From assembly GCA_002422375.1 (NCBI GenBank), contig DIUQ01000021.1:1-64000 (forward strand): a stretch of 64,000 bases of DNA. Direction: 5' to 3'. The stretch is from a bacterium UBA6154 (GTDB taxonomy: Bacteria; Actinomycetota; Actinomycetes; S36-B12). Shown one piece after another: positions 1-9,668 of the stretch (position 1 is the first letter of the stretch; the number at the start of each line of letters is the position of its first letter). The notes below the pieces were generated by a model, which saw only the letters and a program-made list of their open reading frames with translations, had not been told where the DNA came from and searched no databases. Both the position numbers and the translations under genes were made by a program.

Positions 1-754
1 TCTGACCATCAAGTACTTTCGCGATGTGGGAGTATCCAATGGCTTTACTTGCGGTAACAGCATCTCGCAACCCTTGAGACAGTGCCCAATCCACTTCCTC
101 GACGAATCCGTTGTCAATCATGGAATCCACTCGACGTTCAATGAGCTGGTCCAGAACAGTTCGATCAATATCTATTCCAATCCGGACCGCGGAATAGTAC
201 GGGATAGGGGGGTCAGGCAATCGAGCTTTATACGGTTCGCCGGTGATATCAATAACCTCTAGCGCTCTAACAATTCGGCGAGCGTTATTTGCTTGGATTT
301 CCGCTGCTGCCTGCGGATCTCGGTCCCGTAACAGCTGGAATAGCCAGTCCACTCCGTTCAGTGCCAAGAGAGCCTCATACTGCGCGCGAACTTCGGGATC
401 GGTACCGGGAAATACATAGTCATCAAGGACCGCATTGATGTAGAGGACACTTCCGCCCACAACGATGGGTTGTTTTCCTCTGGACGAAACATCTTCAATA
501 CTGGTACGCGCACGTGCTTGAAACTCGGCAATGTCAGCAGCGTGACTGATTGGCCAAATATCAATCATGTGGTGGGGAACTTCACCCAGTTCATGAGCCG
601 TTGGTTTAGCCGTACCAATTGACAGACCTGTGTAAGCCTGCATTGAATCAGTGCCGACCAACTCTCCACCAAGTGCCCGTGCGCACTCAAGAGCCAGCCT
701 CGTCTTGCCACTGGCCGTTGGGCCAACAATGGCTAGGAGTAAATCACCCGGCAA
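1..754 (-). CDS. miaA: tRNA dimethylallyltransferase MiaA, 3' part missing
   Basis: Transfers a dimethylallyl group from DMAPP to N6 of A37 in tRNAs that read UNN codons, making i6A, the substrate of MiaB encoded just upstream. The reverse strand reads an open frame from a TTG at 754 to the window edge, 251 codons, with the P-loop GPTASGKT at about residues 11-18 and the [16 protein letters not shown] segment that follows it in this family. An in-frame TAG precedes the TTG, and no other start lies between, so TTG is the likely start; it overlaps the miaB stop by 11 bases, suggesting translational coupling. The family is about 300 residues long, so roughly the last 50 lie outside the window. 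Identification is firm; only the start codon is inferred. Confidence 0.93.
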   Translation of the reverse strand, partial: MPGDLLLAIVGPTASGKTRLALECARALGGELVGTDSMQAYTGLSIGTAKPTAHELGEVPHHMIDIWPISHAADIAEFQARARTSIEDVSSRGKQPIVVGGSVLYINAVLDDYVFPGTDPEVRAQYEALLALNGVDWLFQLLRDRDPQAAAEIQANNARRIVRALEVIDITGEPYKARLPDPPIPYYSAVRIGIDIDRTVLDQLIERRVDSMIDNGFVEEVDWALSQGLRDAVTASKAIGYSHIAKVLDGQ

Positions 755-2174
755 AGGTCGGGATCCCTAACATCACAGCCGGCCCCTGTGGCAGTTCCTC
801 GGATAAATCCCCGGCCCTGGTTTCTCGCGTGGAAATATGATCGGCAACCAGATGGTGCGGGGCGGCCGTGACCACTGTTGCTGTGACGAAATCACCTGGT
901 CGCGCACTGTGTCCGTTCATATTGACATGGACCAATCTACCGTCAGCCGCCCGCCCCGACAGACGAGACGTGGCTCGATCCTTACGCCCTTCTCCGTGTG
1001 CCACAAGAACTTCTACGTGATTGCCAACGCGCTGCAAATTCTCCTGCCACGCGATCTCATTAACAACAGCCACCAGACGTTCATAACGTTCCTGTACAAC
1101 TTCCTTAGGTATTTGGTCCGGCATCAGTGCCGCAGGCGTTCCAGGACGCTTGGAATACTGGAATGTGTAGGCACCGCTGAATCGAATCTCCTTCACTAGA
1201 TCCAAAGTGTCGGCGAATTCACTGTCGGTTTCCCCAGGAAACCCAACGATGATGTCCGTTGTGATGGAAGCATGCGGCATGGCCTCCCGAACTCGGTCAA
1301 TAATTCCTACATACTTTTTCCGACGATAGGAACGCCGCATTCGTTGTAAAACGCTGTCCGAACCAGACTGCAATGGCATGTGCAACTGGGGCATCACATT
1401 GGGCGTCTCTGCCATGGCCCATATGACGTCGTCGGTGAAGTCGCGTGGATGGGGACTTGTAAATCTCACCCGCTCTAACCCAGGAATCTCTCCTGCTGCA
1501 CGCAACAATTTGCTGAAAGCCTCGGGATCACCTAAATCGCTTCCGTAGGCATTGACATTCTGTCCCAACAACGTAACCTCGAGGACACCGTCAGCGACCA
1601 GCGCCCTGATTTCTTTCAGAATGTCTCCGGCGCGTCTGTCTTTTTCCTTCCCCCGGAGTGACGGAACAATGCAAAACGTGCAGGTGTTATTGCATCCGAC
1701 ACTCACCGACACCCAGGCTGCATACCGAGCATCACGCTTTGTTGGCAATGCTGAAGGAAACTCGACTAACGCTTCTGCTATCTCAATCTGGGATTCTCGT
1801 TCAACGCGCGCTCGCTCTAGAAGAGTGGGTAGTGACCCTAGATTGTGGGTGCCGAACACCACGTCAACAACCGGTGATTTGCGGAGAATCTCACCCTGAT
1901 CTTTCTGTGCTAGACACCCACCCACGGCTATTTGCAGATCCGGATTTTCCTCCTTCACGGGAACCAGATGACTGAGATTGCCATATAACTTGTTGTCTGC
2001 GTTTTCTCGCACCGCACATGTATTGAAGACGATCAAATCCGGGACGGAGTCCCCTTTATGAGGTACGTATCCCTCGGCCTCCAACATGCCAGTAATGCGC
2101 TCAGAGTCATGCACATTCATTTGACAGCCATACGTGCGCACTTCATAGGTGCGCTCACGCTGATTCAAGGACAC
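744..2174 (-). CDS. miaB: tRNA-2-methylthio-N6-dimethylallyladenosine synthase MiaB
   Basis: Radical-SAM methylthiotransferase that converts i6A37 to ms2i6A37 in tRNA. Visible parts in order are an N-terminal UPF0004 domain with three cluster-binding cysteines (C17 in TYGCQMN, one in FNTCAVREN, one in VGGCLAQ), a radical SAM core with the CxxxCxxC motif in CNNTCTFC, and a C-terminal TRAM domain that binds RNA. At 476 residues it is normal for the family, and the short spacing within the TYGCQMN motif is typical of MiaB rather than RimO (a paralogue, RimO, is at 10.3-11.8 kb). It is followed by overlapping miaA, so the two consecutive steps of one modification are cotranscribed. Cytosolic. Confidence 0.97.
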   Translation of the reverse strand: MSLNQRERTYEVRTYGCQMNVHDSERITGMLEAEGYVPHKGDSVPDLIVFNTCAVRENADNKLYGNLSHLVPVKEENPDLQIAVGGCLAQKDQGEILRKSPVVDVVFGTHNLGSLPTLLERARVERESQIEIAEALVEFPSALPTKRDARYAAWVSVSVGCNNTCTFCIVPSLRGKEKDRRAGDILKEIRALVADGVLEVTLLGQNVNAYGSDLGDPEAFSKLLRAAGEIPGLERVRFTSPHPRDFTDDVIWAMAETPNVMPQLHMPLQSGSDSVLQRMRRSYRRKKYVGIIDRVREAMPHASITTDIIVGFPGETDSEFADTLDLVKEIRFSGAYTFQYSKRPGTPAALMPDQIPKEVVQERYERLVAVVNEIAWQENLQRVGNHVEVLVAHGEGRKDRATSRLSGRAADGRLVHVNMNGHSARPGDFVTATVVTAAPHHLVADHISTRETRAGDLSEELPQGPAVMLGIPTFAG

Positions 2175-2199
2175 AAAACCCCAGCGTAATCCGCCGCCG

Positions 2200-4545
2200 C
2201 TAGCGGACTACGACTGGTTCGGGATCGGGATCGTCCACGACCTCGTCCTCCCCAGGCTCAATGTGCACTTCAGGCAGAATCCTGCCCAGCCAACCCGGTA
2301 CCCACCAGTTAGCGGTACCAATGATTGTCATGATGGCTGGAATAAACACGATGCGGATTATGAACGCGTCAATGAGCACTGCCGAACCTAATGCCACGCC
2401 GAATAACTTAATGGTGTTTTCCGGTGTCGGTATGAAGGCAATAAAGACGCTTGCCATGATGGCAGCCGCAATCACTACAACCTTTCCTGAACCGGCGAGA
2501 CCGCGTCGAACGGCAGCGTTGTTATCCCCCGTGTGATCCCACTCCTCTCTCATGCGTGACACCAAAAATACCTGGTAGTCCATGGAGAGCCCGAATAAAA
2601 TTGCGAAGACCATGATCGGCAAGAAGGGGAAGATGGGGCCTGTACCCGAGACGCCGAGGATGTCGTTGAACCAGCCCCACTGAAAGACCGCCACAGTAAT
2701 GCCCGTCGCCGCAGCAAAACTGAGCAGACTCGTGACCGCCGCCGTCAATGGAACGACCAAGGAGCGGAAGAGAATCATGAGCGCTACAAAACCTAAGGAC
2801 ACCACAATCAACAGGAAGAGTGGAAGGGCATCCACGAGAACTCCCGTGAAGTCCGATGTGACCGCAAGCGATCCCCCGATAAACAACAGAGAACCAGTGG
2901 TATTCGCCAACTCTGGTGCGGTGACCTCGCGCAATTGAGTGAGCAATGCATCCGTTTGCTGATCCTGTGGTCCCGTTTCAGGGATGATGAATACAGCACC
3001 TACCGCACCGTCAGGACTTAAACCTTGACCGCTGAATTCCAGAAGCGGCATCATGGCGGTAGACGGATTAGTAGCTGCCACACCGGTTGTCGCCTCAAGA
3101 GCACCGACGACAGCGGTGTACTCCTGCATGTCGCCCGGGTTCTGCAGTTCAACCGCAGCAATGAATGGTCCGTTAACACCAGGACCGAAGCCTTCGGCCG
3201 TCAAGTCGTACGCGATACGTGTTGGTGAACCCACAGCTGCACCTGACGCATCAGCAAAACCTAAACGCAGCGAGAAAGTTGGAATAGCCAGTATCGCAAC
3301 CGCAGCCAATGAAACGATGGCAAATAGCCACGGACGCCGCTGAATCGAGTGTCCGTATTTGGCCCACCGCATTCCCTCAGGCTTTCCTTCACCAGGCTTG
3401 ATGCCCCACGGCAGCCGCAAACCCAGCGCCTTGGTTCCTAAGAGAGACAACGTAGCTGGAAGCAGCCACAGCGCCGAGAGCATGACCATGAGTACGGTGA
3501 CAGCTGCCGCTAGGGATAGTCCATTAAAGAAACCGATCCGCAAAATGAAGAGACCCAACAGGGCTACTATCACGGTCGACCCAGCGAATAACACCGCACG
3601 GCCGGCCGTGTTCACCGACTCCATAGCTGCCTGCTTAGGCGGGTGCCCAATCAGCACTGCTTGGCGGTAACGATTTAGTACGAACAGGGCATAGTCGATA
3701 CCGACGCCCAGCCCGATCATGGCGGCCAGTGTGGGTGCGAATGTCGCAACATCCATGAAAAGTGCCACCATCAAGACAAGCATCTGACCAGCCGCAAGGC
3801 CAATCACAGCGACCACAATGGGCATACCAGCAGCGATGATCGAGCCAAATGCGATCAACAGAATGACTATGGCCACCAAAATGCCAAAGAGTTCACTTGA
3901 AGGTGGCTCTTGACCGGCAAATTCCAAAATATCCCCGCTTGCACCCACGGTGATTGCATCCGAATTGGCCGCTTTAACAATATCCAAAACTGCCTTCGCA
4001 TCTGCCGCGGAAACACTGTCCATTCCGCCAGTGAAATATATTGTTGCCACAGCGACCGCACCGTCAGGGCTGATGGAGGAATTAGCTGCAGCTGCAGCTG
4101 TCAAAGCCGGCTCTAGTTGGGACAACTGTTCCGGAGTTGCTTTCTGCATCAACGTCTGCATGGTGGAGTCTGGTTCAGGGCAAGCGCTTCCCAGCGATGC
4201 AGCGGGATCTACCGGATTTGTGACACACCCAACAGACTCAATGTTGGCAATTTCCTCCAGGATCGGCGTTATCACGCCGAGAGTTTCGGGGTCGACCGCA
4301 CTGCCAACCGTAGGTGACCACACGATCTTCGCTGACGCACCAGAAGATTGAGCATCAATGTCGCTATTTCCTAGCGTTGCGAGCAATTCCTGAGCCGTGG
4401 TTGATTCCGTGTCTGGCAAATCAAAGGAATCATTCAACGTTCCACCGAAGTTGATACCAATTCCGATGACGGCAATCAACGCGACAAACCACGCAATCAA
4501 CGCGGCAATCGGTCGGCGAACTGCCCACTGGGATAGACCCGGCAT
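2200..4545 (-). CDS. MMPL/RND-family membrane transporter
   Basis: Large integral membrane protein of 781 residues with the two-repeat layout of the MMPL branch of the RND superfamily. One transmembrane helix near residues 10-30 is followed by an extracellular domain of roughly 170 residues, a bundle of about five helices, a second transmembrane/extracellular repeat, and a short acidic C-terminal tail. The family motifs [13 protein letters not shown] and [18 protein letters not shown], which carry the proton-relay Asp-Tyr pairs, are both intact. Homologues export lipids or drugs using the proton gradient; the substrate cannot be read from sequence. The gene stands alone between recX and miaB, where many actinobacteria have no such gene, and may have its own promoter in the 101-base gap upstream (4546-4646), where I see no clear motif. 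Confidence 0.9.
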   Translation of the reverse strand: MPGLSQWAVRRPIAALIAWFVALIAVIGIGINFGGTLNDSFDLPDTESTTAQELLATLGNSDIDAQSSGASAKIVWSPTVGSAVDPETLGVITPILEEIANIESVGCVTNPVDPAASLGSACPEPDSTMQTLMQKATPEQLSQLEPALTAAAAANSSISPDGAVAVATIYFTGGMDSVSAADAKAVLDIVKAANSDAITVGASGDILEFAGQEPPSSELFGILVAIVILLIAFGSIIAAGMPIVVAVIGLAAGQMLVLMVALFMDVATFAPTLAAMIGLGVGIDYALFVLNRYRQAVLIGHPPKQAAMESVNTAGRAVLFAGSTVIVALLGLFILRIGFFNGLSLAAAVTVLMVMLSALWLLPATLSLLGTKALGLRLPWGIKPGEGKPEGMRWAKYGHSIQRRPWLFAIVSLAAVAILAIPTFSLRLGFADASGAAVGSPTRIAYDLTAEGFGPGVNGPFIAAVELQNPGDMQEYTAVVGALEATTGVAATNPSTAMMPLLEFSGQGLSPDGAVGAVFIIPETGPQDQQTDALLTQLREVTAPELANTTGSLLFIGGSLAVTSDFTGVLVDALPLFLLIVVSLGFVALMILFRSLVVPLTAAVTSLLSFAAATGITVAVFQWGWFNDILGVSGTGPIFPFLPIMVFAILFGLSMDYQVFLVSRMREEWDHTGDNNAAVRRGLAGSGKVVVIAAAIMASVFIAFIPTPENTIKLFGVALGSAVLIDAFIIRIVFIPAIMTIIGTANWWVPGWLGRILPEVHIEPGEDEVVDDPDPEPVVVR

Positions 4546-4646
4546 GAATACTCCTTGTTAGATCGCGAGCGGGCTCTCCGAGACCCCGTGACCGTAGTCT
4601 AGCTCTATCTGAACAGTGATCACATGCCGGTAACTGCGGCACTGCC

Positions 4647-5231
4647 CTACTCGACCGCCTCAGTGTCACCCACCATCTGATCAACCTGGTCCTCGCTGCT
4701 GCCAACCACAGCGGCAGCTACCGAATACGCCATGTGGGACGGGTATCCCTTGCGCAACAGGAGGGATGAAATTCTCCGGAGAGCCACTGTCGGGTTCAGC
4801 GACGCTACTGACCGCAATTTCTTGGTGGCTAATTCGACGGCACGCGCATAGGTGTCTCCGTCCGACACCTCCGACAATGCAGTTTCCACGATGTCGAGAT
4901 CAACCCCTTTGAACAGGAGCTCCCGGCGAATGGCCGCTGGAGCCATTCCTCGCGACGTCACACGCGCGCGAATCCATACCTCGGCGAACTCCCGATCGTT
5001 CAGATAGCCCAAAACCTGCAGTCGATCAATCGCCAGATCACTGATCTCGGCTGATATTCCCGCCTGACTCAATACCTGTCGGAGTTCCTGCTCCGTTCGG
5101 GCGCGCGCGTTCAATTTGTGAAAACAGATACTCAGTGCGCGCTCCTGTTCCGCCTCCGGGGTTACGCTGTCTGAGGACACGTCCTCTGAGCTGGATGGGA
5201 GAACACCCCTCCGGGTACGGAAACCAGACAA
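4647..5231 (-). CDS. recX: RecX, regulator of RecA
   Basis: Small helical protein of 194 residues that binds RecA filaments and inhibits or remodels recombination. It shows the RecX three-helix repeat pattern, for example ALSICFHKLNARARTEQELR near the N terminus and the LGYLNDREFAEVWIRAR segment typical of the family. The start is probably TTG at 5231, three bases after the recA stop, so it is very likely cotranscribed and under the same damage control as recA. The first 25 residues are acidic and Ser-rich and look poorly conserved, so a downstream start is possible. Position directly after recA is the usual actinobacterial arrangement. Confidence 0.95.
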   Translation of the reverse strand: MSGFRTRRGVLPSSSEDVSSDSVTPEAEQERALSICFHKLNARARTEQELRQVLSQAGISAEISDLAIDRLQVLGYLNDREFAEVWIRARVTSRGMAPAAIRRELLFKGVDLDIVETALSEVSDGDTYARAVELATKKLRSVASLNPTVALRRISSLLLRKGYPSHMAYSVAAAVVGSSEDQVDQMVGDTEAVE

Positions 5232-5234
5232 GAG

Positions 5235-6305
5235 TTAGTCAGCATCCTCGTCGAGGTCGATCGATACGGCAGCAGCCGTGTCACCAGTCACTGGTTGATC
5301 AATCCGCGCTCCAATACCCAGTTGCTCTTTTATACGTTTCTCAATTTCATCTGCCAAATCTGCATTGTCCTTGAGGAATGTGCGGGCATTCTCTTTGCCT
5401 TGTCCCAGTTGATCACCCTCGTAGGTGTACCAGGCACCAGATTTACGCACAATTCCCTGATCAACACCAATATCAATGAGCGATCCTTCACGAGAGATTC
5501 CTTCTCCATAAAGAATGTCAAACTCAGCTTGCTTGAACGGTGGCGCAACCTTGTTCTTGACCACCTTGATGCGGGTGCGGTTTCCAACCGCTTCCGTTCC
5601 GCCCTTCAATGTCTCAATCCGCCGTACGTCGAGTCTGACTGATGAATAGAACTTCAGCGCTTTACCACCGGTTGTTGTCTCCGGCGAACCGAACATGACG
5701 CCGATCTTTTCTCGAAGTTGATTGATGAAAATAGCGGTGGTATTCGTATTACTTAACGCTCCAGCCATTTTACGTAATGCTTGACTCATCAGGCGAGCTT
5801 GAAGTCCCACGTGGGAATCACCCATATCGCCTTCAATTTCGGCACGTGGAGTTAAGGCCGCAACTGAGTCGATAACAACGAGGTCAATAGCTCCAGAGCG
5901 CACCAACGTGTCGCAGATTTCTAGTGCCTGCTCCCCCGTGTCTGGCTGTGATACATACAGATTGTCAAGATCTACACCGAGCGCCGACGCATAATCGGGG
6001 TCTAATGCATGTTCTGCGTCAATGAAGGCCGCCAGTCCACCGGCCGCTTGAACACTGGCGATGGCGTGCAACGCCACGGTTGTTTTACCCGACGACTCAG
6101 GGCCATAGATTTCCACGATCCGTCCCCGAGGCAATCCACCAATGCCCAATGCGATATCCAAAGCTATGGATCCAGTGGGTATGACCTCAATGGGCGCTCG
6201 ACCTTCTTCGCCCAGCCGCATGACCGACCCTTTGCCAAATTGACGCTCGATTTGGGCTAATGCACTATCTAGTGCCTTTTCGCGATCCTTGGCGGCGTGT
6301 GCCAT
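5235..6305 (-). CDS. recA: Recombinase RecA
   Basis: ATP-dependent strand-exchange protein that also acts as co-protease for LexA in the SOS response. At 356 residues it has the full RecA core: Walker [10 protein letters not shown] near residue 70, the [18 protein letters not shown] segment, the [18 protein letters not shown] loop region, and an acidic C-terminal tail ending DLDEDAD. No intein interrupts it, unlike recA of M. tuberculosis. Its start is preceded by a good ribosome site (GAAGGAG, about 7 bases upstream). Two damage-responsive elements lie in the 180 bases upstream (annotated separately). It is followed by recX with a 3-base gap. Confidence 0.99.
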   Translation of the reverse strand: MAHAAKDREKALDSALAQIERQFGKGSVMRLGEEGRAPIEVIPTGSIALDIALGIGGLPRGRIVEIYGPESSGKTTVALHAIASVQAAGGLAAFIDAEHALDPDYASALGVDLDNLYVSQPDTGEQALEICDTLVRSGAIDLVVIDSVAALTPRAEIEGDMGDSHVGLQARLMSQALRKMAGALSNTNTTAIFINQLREKIGVMFGSPETTTGGKALKFYSSVRLDVRRIETLKGGTEAVGNRTRIKVVKNKVAPPFKQAEFDILYGEGISREGSLIDIGVDQGIVRKSGAWYTYEGDQLGQGKENARTFLKDNADLADEIEKRIKEQLGIGARIDQPVTGDTAAAVSIDLDEDAD

Positions 6306-6381
6306 GTCCGTTCTCCTTCGATTGATCCGCTCGTGGGTACTGCCTAGTGCACCCGGTGATGTCCTCCATCACCTGCGCTGC

Positions 6382-6404
6382 ACACTAGATGGAGTGACTG
6401 ACAT
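6382..6404 (-). promoter_or_regulatory. Candidate RecA-independent (PafBC-type) damage promoter of recA
   Basis: On the minus strand this reads ATGTCAGTC, then 8 bases, then TAGTGT. The known actinobacterial RecA-independent DNA-damage promoter has the form TTGTCRGTG-N8-TANNNT, recognised through the PafBC activator. The match is 7 of 9 in the upstream block, the 8-base spacer is exact, and the -10 block fits TANNNT. The -10 lies about 77 bases before the recA start. This is a pattern match by eye; no transcription data are available. Confidence 0.6.
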
Positions 6405-6485
6405 AGCCGTCGAAGAAAATGCCGCCTGTGGAGGCTTAGGCATCTGTCGCCGACATGTGCATAACTCGACCCAGCGAGCATTAAC

Positions 6486-7778
6486 CTATATCGAACGTGC
6501 GTTCGAATACGCGCGACACGCCGGACACGCCGCCCAGAAGCCCAATGCAGCTAACGGAACCAGCGAGAAGGCACACAACCACCCATAACTGCCCCACATC
6601 ATGATCAGCCCCGCGACAATGCCCCCCAGTGCTCCAGCCGTGTTCATAACAAGATCAGAGAGTCCCTGAACCGAGGGGCGCTCAGCGGGTTCAACCGAGT
6701 CAGTGACCAAGGTGGACCCGGCAATCAACGTGCACGACCACCCCAGCCCCAGGAGAAACAATCCGGTACCCAGGATCGGAATATTGTTCGCCGGCGCCAG
6801 TCCAGAAATCACACTGCTGGCTGCCAAAATGGTAATTCCGGCCACGATTACTTGAATCCGACCAAACCTGTCGACTGCCATGCCCACCAGGGGCGAGAAG
6901 GCATACATGCCGGCGACGTGAACGCTGATGACCAGACCAATCAGTTGCAGGGTGACATCAACATGTGCCATGTGCACGGGAGTCATGACCATGATCATGA
7001 CCATGACCACGTGGCCAATCGCGATCGCGCCAATTCCTAAGACTGCCCTGGGGCGTGTTTTGAGGTGCTCGATCCCATCTCGTAATCGCGCCTTGTTCTG
7101 GCGAAAATTTTCACCTTCCATGTGCTCACGAATTCTCGTGGCCAGTAGAAAAGGGTCAGGGCGAAGCGCCACCAACAAGACGACCACGGCCAAACCAAGT
7201 GTGACTGCCGCCATGACATAGGGACCCGACAGTTGCGGTAGCCCTAAGGACAGTCCAATCGAGCCACTGAAATTGAGCAAATTAGGCCCCAATACAGCAC
7301 CAATAGTGGCCGCCCACACCACATATGACAGGGAGCGGGCGCGATGCTGAGGTAGGGCGAGATCGGTCGCGGCGTAGCGGGCTTGGAAACTCGCGGCACT
7401 CGCCACGCCCACCAGAAGGCACCCGAAAAGAATTAAGGTGAGGTTACGGTTAACGGCGGCAAAAATTACAACAAGGGCCCCCAATGCCCCCAGTCCATAT
7501 CCCAGCGCCAACGCTGGACGACGACCGTGATTTAACGCGATGCGGGCTAAGGGCAGGGCGAATACTGCAGCACCTACAACACCGGCAGTTTGTGCCAAGC
7601 CGGCAAATGCTTCCGAATCCGCTATGGAGGCGGCAATGAGCGACCCCGCAGGGATGGATCCAGCGACCGCAATACCACCAAACATTTGACTTGTTGAGAG
7701 CGTGGCCACGGTTCTGTGCTGTATTCGGAGTACCCGGTCACTCGTGGGCAACAATGTTTCCGCCGACACGTTGGTCAT
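6486..7778 (-). CDS. MFS transporter
   Basis: Major-facilitator protein of about 430 residues with some twelve hydrophobic segments, a GRRPALALGYGLGALGAL stretch after the second or third helix (equivalent of the MFS loop 2-3 motif), and a long cytoplasmic loop near the middle. The ATG at 7778 forms an ATGA overlap with the stop of the sulfotransferase gene and has GGGGGAG upstream, so it is preferred over a start 18 bases earlier. Substrate unknown; drug/H+ antiport or metabolite export is usual for this type. The last codons contain the recA SOS box, so sequence here is under double constraint. The pair with the sulfotransferase interrupts the usual recA-DUF3046 neighbourhood. Confidence 0.88.
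   Translation of the reverse strand: MTNVSAETLLPTSDRVLRIQHRTVATLSTSQMFGGIAVAGSIPAGSLIAASIADSEAFAGLAQTAGVVGAAVFALPLARIALNHGRRPALALGYGLGALGALVVIFAAVNRNLTLILFGCLLVGVASAASFQARYAATDLALPQHRARSLSYVVWAATIGAVLGPNLLNFSGSIGLSLGLPQLSGPYVMAAVTLGLAVVVLLVALRPDPFLLATRIREHMEGENFRQNKARLRDGIEHLKTRPRAVLGIGAIAIGHVVMVMIMVMTPVHMAHVDVTLQLIGLVISVHVAGMYAFSPLVGMAVDRFGRIQVIVAGITILAASSVISGLAPANNIPILGTGLFLLGLGWSCTLIAGSTLVTDSVEPAERPSVQGLSDLVMNTAGALGGIVAGLIMMWGSYGWLCAFSLVPLAALGFWAACPACRAYSNARSI
6491..6506. promoter_or_regulatory. LexA (SOS) box upstream of recA
   Basis: TCGAACGTGCGTTCGA is a perfect inverted repeat of the actinobacterial/Gram-positive LexA consensus CGAAC-N4-GTTCG with extended flanks. It lies 185 bases upstream of the recA start codon and entirely within the last seven codons of the upstream MFS gene, where it encodes part of the C-terminal Tyr-Ser-Asn-Ala-Arg-Ser. 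LexA bound here would repress recA-recX until damage. Confidence 0.88.
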
Positions 7779-8494
7779 TTCTGCTCCCCCGCCCACGAAC
7801 CATTTCCGGTGTGTTGACCATGAGTCAGAACAGTGGACAGAGCGGAACCAATAAGGCTTGGATCCACGGGAAAACCGAGTCGCTCGAGTGCCTGGGTAAG
7901 GAGTGAAGAATCACTATTCCATTGGTCATAATCAATGAGCTGGACTCGATCCTCCCCCAACAGTTCAGACAACAGTGATGCTGTTGATCGCATAGTGTTC
8001 TCCGTCCGCTCCAATGTTGACTGCGCATCAGGGTGTTCTATCCACCATCCACTCCGTGCAGCCTGTTCTGCCGAACGTGTGTTGAACAGGAAAGATAATC
8101 CTGGGAGCAATTCTTGGAGGAACAGCAAGTAACTCGCCATGAAGACGGGATCGGTGAAATAGGCACTTTCATAGCGAACTTCTTTAAAGCCAAGCCATTG
8201 TGTGTCACGGCGAGGGCGCAAGAGCGTGTTCACCACAGAATCGTGTAACTCGGTCCGAACTGTGTTGGGTTTGAGTCGCGCCGTACCGAACCACGGGTGG
8301 TCTGGCTGACCTGCATGATGTCGAGAGGCGGAATCGACGATCGATGTGTAGTAGTTCCACAGGCCGGTAAAAGCGTTGTAGTTTTCCCCCCGAATAAGGG
8401 TCTGCGGATGTGCATTCAACGCGGACTGGAGGGCAGTACTCCCGGACCGACCGAATGTCACGATCGTGATGAAGTGATACGTCGGGTCGGCCAC
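7775..8494 (-). CDS. Sulfotransferase-family protein
   Basis: About 239 residues beginning with a beta strand and the loop TFGRSGST (residues 13-20), which resembles the 5'-phosphosulfate-binding loop of PAPS-dependent sulfotransferases. Further along, LSFLFNTRSAEQAARSG resembles the strand plus Arg/Ser region that binds the 3'-phosphate of PAPS. The acceptor cannot be predicted; bacterial members modify lipids, glycans or small molecules. The start is a GTG with only a weak AGGG upstream. It is translationally coupled (ATGA) to the MFS transporter, suggesting that the two act on one compound, for example synthesis and export of a sulfated metabolite. That link is inference. Confidence 0.78.
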   Translation of the reverse strand: MADPTYHFITIVTFGRSGSTALQSALNAHPQTLIRGENYNAFTGLWNYYTSIVDSASRHHAGQPDHPWFGTARLKPNTVRTELHDSVVNTLLRPRRDTQWLGFKEVRYESAYFTDPVFMASYLLFLQELLPGLSFLFNTRSAEQAARSGWWIEHPDAQSTLERTENTMRSTASLLSELLGEDRVQLIDYDQWNSDSSLLTQALERLGFPVDPSLIGSALSTVLTHGQHTGNGSWAGEQK

Positions 8495-8532
8495 ACGTCA
8501 ACCCTAGAGCAAGCGATATGCCCGTTGCGTAG

Positions 8533-8724
8533 TTAACGAAGGGAACGTGGCACGTCGAGGCATTGGCAAACAGCGCGCCATATGCCGCTTGTCTCCACCC
8601 CTTGAGCTATTGCCTGCTCCACCGTGAGGTGAATATCAGGAAGCACCATGTCCCGAGCCCACGACTGAACATAAGGCGCACCAACGACTTGCTCGAGGCG
8701 CTCCCAGAAATCACTCAACCGCAC
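8533..8724 (-). CDS. DUF3046 family protein
   Basis: Short protein of about 63 residues matching the actinobacterial DUF3046 family: begins (V/M)RLSDFWERLEQVVG and ends WRAVCQCLDVPRSLR, the two conserved ends of the family. A frame with GTG at 8736 adds four residues, but GTG at 8724 has GGAG six bases upstream and gives the family's usual start. Function is unknown. In many actinobacteria this gene lies directly upstream of recA; here it is separated from recA by the sulfotransferase/MFS pair, while its link to clgR on the other side is preserved. Confidence 0.9.
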   Translation of the reverse strand: MRLSDFWERLEQVVGAPYVQSWARDMVLPDIHLTVEQAIAQGVETSGIWRAVCQCLDVPRSLR

Positions 8725-8748
8725 CTGTTGCTCCACGCCCTCGCAGTG

Positions 8749-9027
8749 TCAGAGAACGCGCGCTGGCGTGGGGAATTCCAGCGGCTCGGCCGACTCAGCC
8801 TGAGCTACCTGGGAGCTCACCGAGGCCAGAACATCAGATAGTGATACATCCAAAGCCCCGCAAATTGCTGCAATCAACTCCGACGAAGCCTCTTTTTGTC
8901 CACGCTCAACCTCGGAGAGGTAACCCAAGGACACCGACGCTGCGCCGGAAATATCACGCAGAGTCCGACCTTGATCCTGACGTCGGCGGCGTAATTCGTC
9001 ACCGATCACATTGCGAAGAACAATCAT
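8749..9027 (-). CDS. clgR: ClgR-type XRE transcriptional regulator
   Basis: Helix-turn-helix protein of 92 residues: [20 protein letters not shown] leads into a Cro/CI-type HTH (about residues 10-65) with [20 protein letters not shown], the signature of ClgR, activator of clp protease and stress genes in actinobacteria. The open frame extends 48 codons further upstream, but ATG at 9027 has GGGGAGG about six bases before it and gives the family's length, so it is chosen. Position after pgsA-cinA and before DUF3046-recA is the classical clgR locus. The C terminus ends ARVL; ClgR proteins are themselves Clp substrates through the C terminus, not testable here. Confidence 0.92.
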   Translation of the reverse strand: MIVLRNVIGDELRRRRQDQGRTLRDISGAASVSLGYLSEVERGQKEASSELIAAICGALDVSLSDVLASVSSQVAQAESAEPLEFPTPARVL

Positions 9028-9176
9028 GCGGGCCTCCCCTCTGCAAACCGTTCGCGTGCTCACCGTAGTGCCGGGACCGAAACCCGACCTAACTGAATAG
9101 TCCATGATACCCGGAAAGACCCACGTCGGCGACATGTTGGTCAGGTTAAGACCCGGGATGTTTATCCACACTGCAT

Positions 9177-9662
9177 TTATGACACCTCTAGCAGAAATGC
9201 GATGGCTAGGGCGATCAGATGCTCCACCGTGGAATCCCTAATCTCCTGACGCGAACCCTTCAGCGAGAGTAAAGAACTGGAATATCGATATTCAGACGCA
9301 ACACAGATCCAGACGGTTCCCTCCGAGACACCGTCCTGTGGACCAGGCCCCGCCACACCAGTGCACGATAACGCGAGGTCAACCCGCAGGAGCCGTTGAA
9401 CACCCTGAGCCATGGCCACTGCCACGTTTTCCGACACTATGCCATGACCCAACGCCTCAGAAGACACGTGAAGGACACTGGTCTTAACCTCGGTCGAATA
9501 AGCGACAATTCCACCGAGATATACATCGGAAGCTCCTGGAACCGAAGTCACTGTAGAACCAAGAAGACCTCCCGTCAGAGATTCAGCACTGCCGATGGAC
9601 AATCCGCGAGTCCGACACAAGGACAGCAATTCGTGAATGCGCGTTTCGGGGTGATGACTCAT
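9177..9662 (-). CDS. cinA: CinA C-terminal domain protein (nicotinamide-nucleotide amidase family)
   Basis: At 161 residues this is a stand-alone CinA C-terminal (PncC) domain. The family hydrolyses nicotinamide mononucleotide to nicotinate mononucleotide in NAD recycling. The hallmark SAESLTGG (residues 25-32) and the [20 protein letters not shown] segment are present. It lacks the N-terminal molybdopterin-binding-like (COG1058) domain of long CinA. It lies between pgsA and clgR with short spacing, the conserved actinobacterial order. Enzyme activity is inferred from family membership. Confidence 0.92.
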   Translation of the reverse strand: MSHHPETRIHELLSLCRTRGLSIGSAESLTGGLLGSTVTSVPGASDVYLGGIVAYSTEVKTSVLHVSSEALGHGIVSENVAVAMAQGVQRLLRVDLALSCTGVAGPGPQDGVSEGTVWICVASEYRYSSSLLSLKGSRQEIRDSTVEHLIALAIAFLLEVS

Positions 9663-9668
9663 GCTGGT

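Noticed and set aside
9041..9070. Possible ClgR operator (TTCGCG-containing stretch) upstream of clgR
   Set aside because: Only one half-site-like stretch; no dyad matching the known CGC-N5-GCG pattern.
9028..9171. 48-codon upstream extension of clgR
   Set aside because: No family similarity, and the ATG at 9027 has a strong GGGGAGG site.
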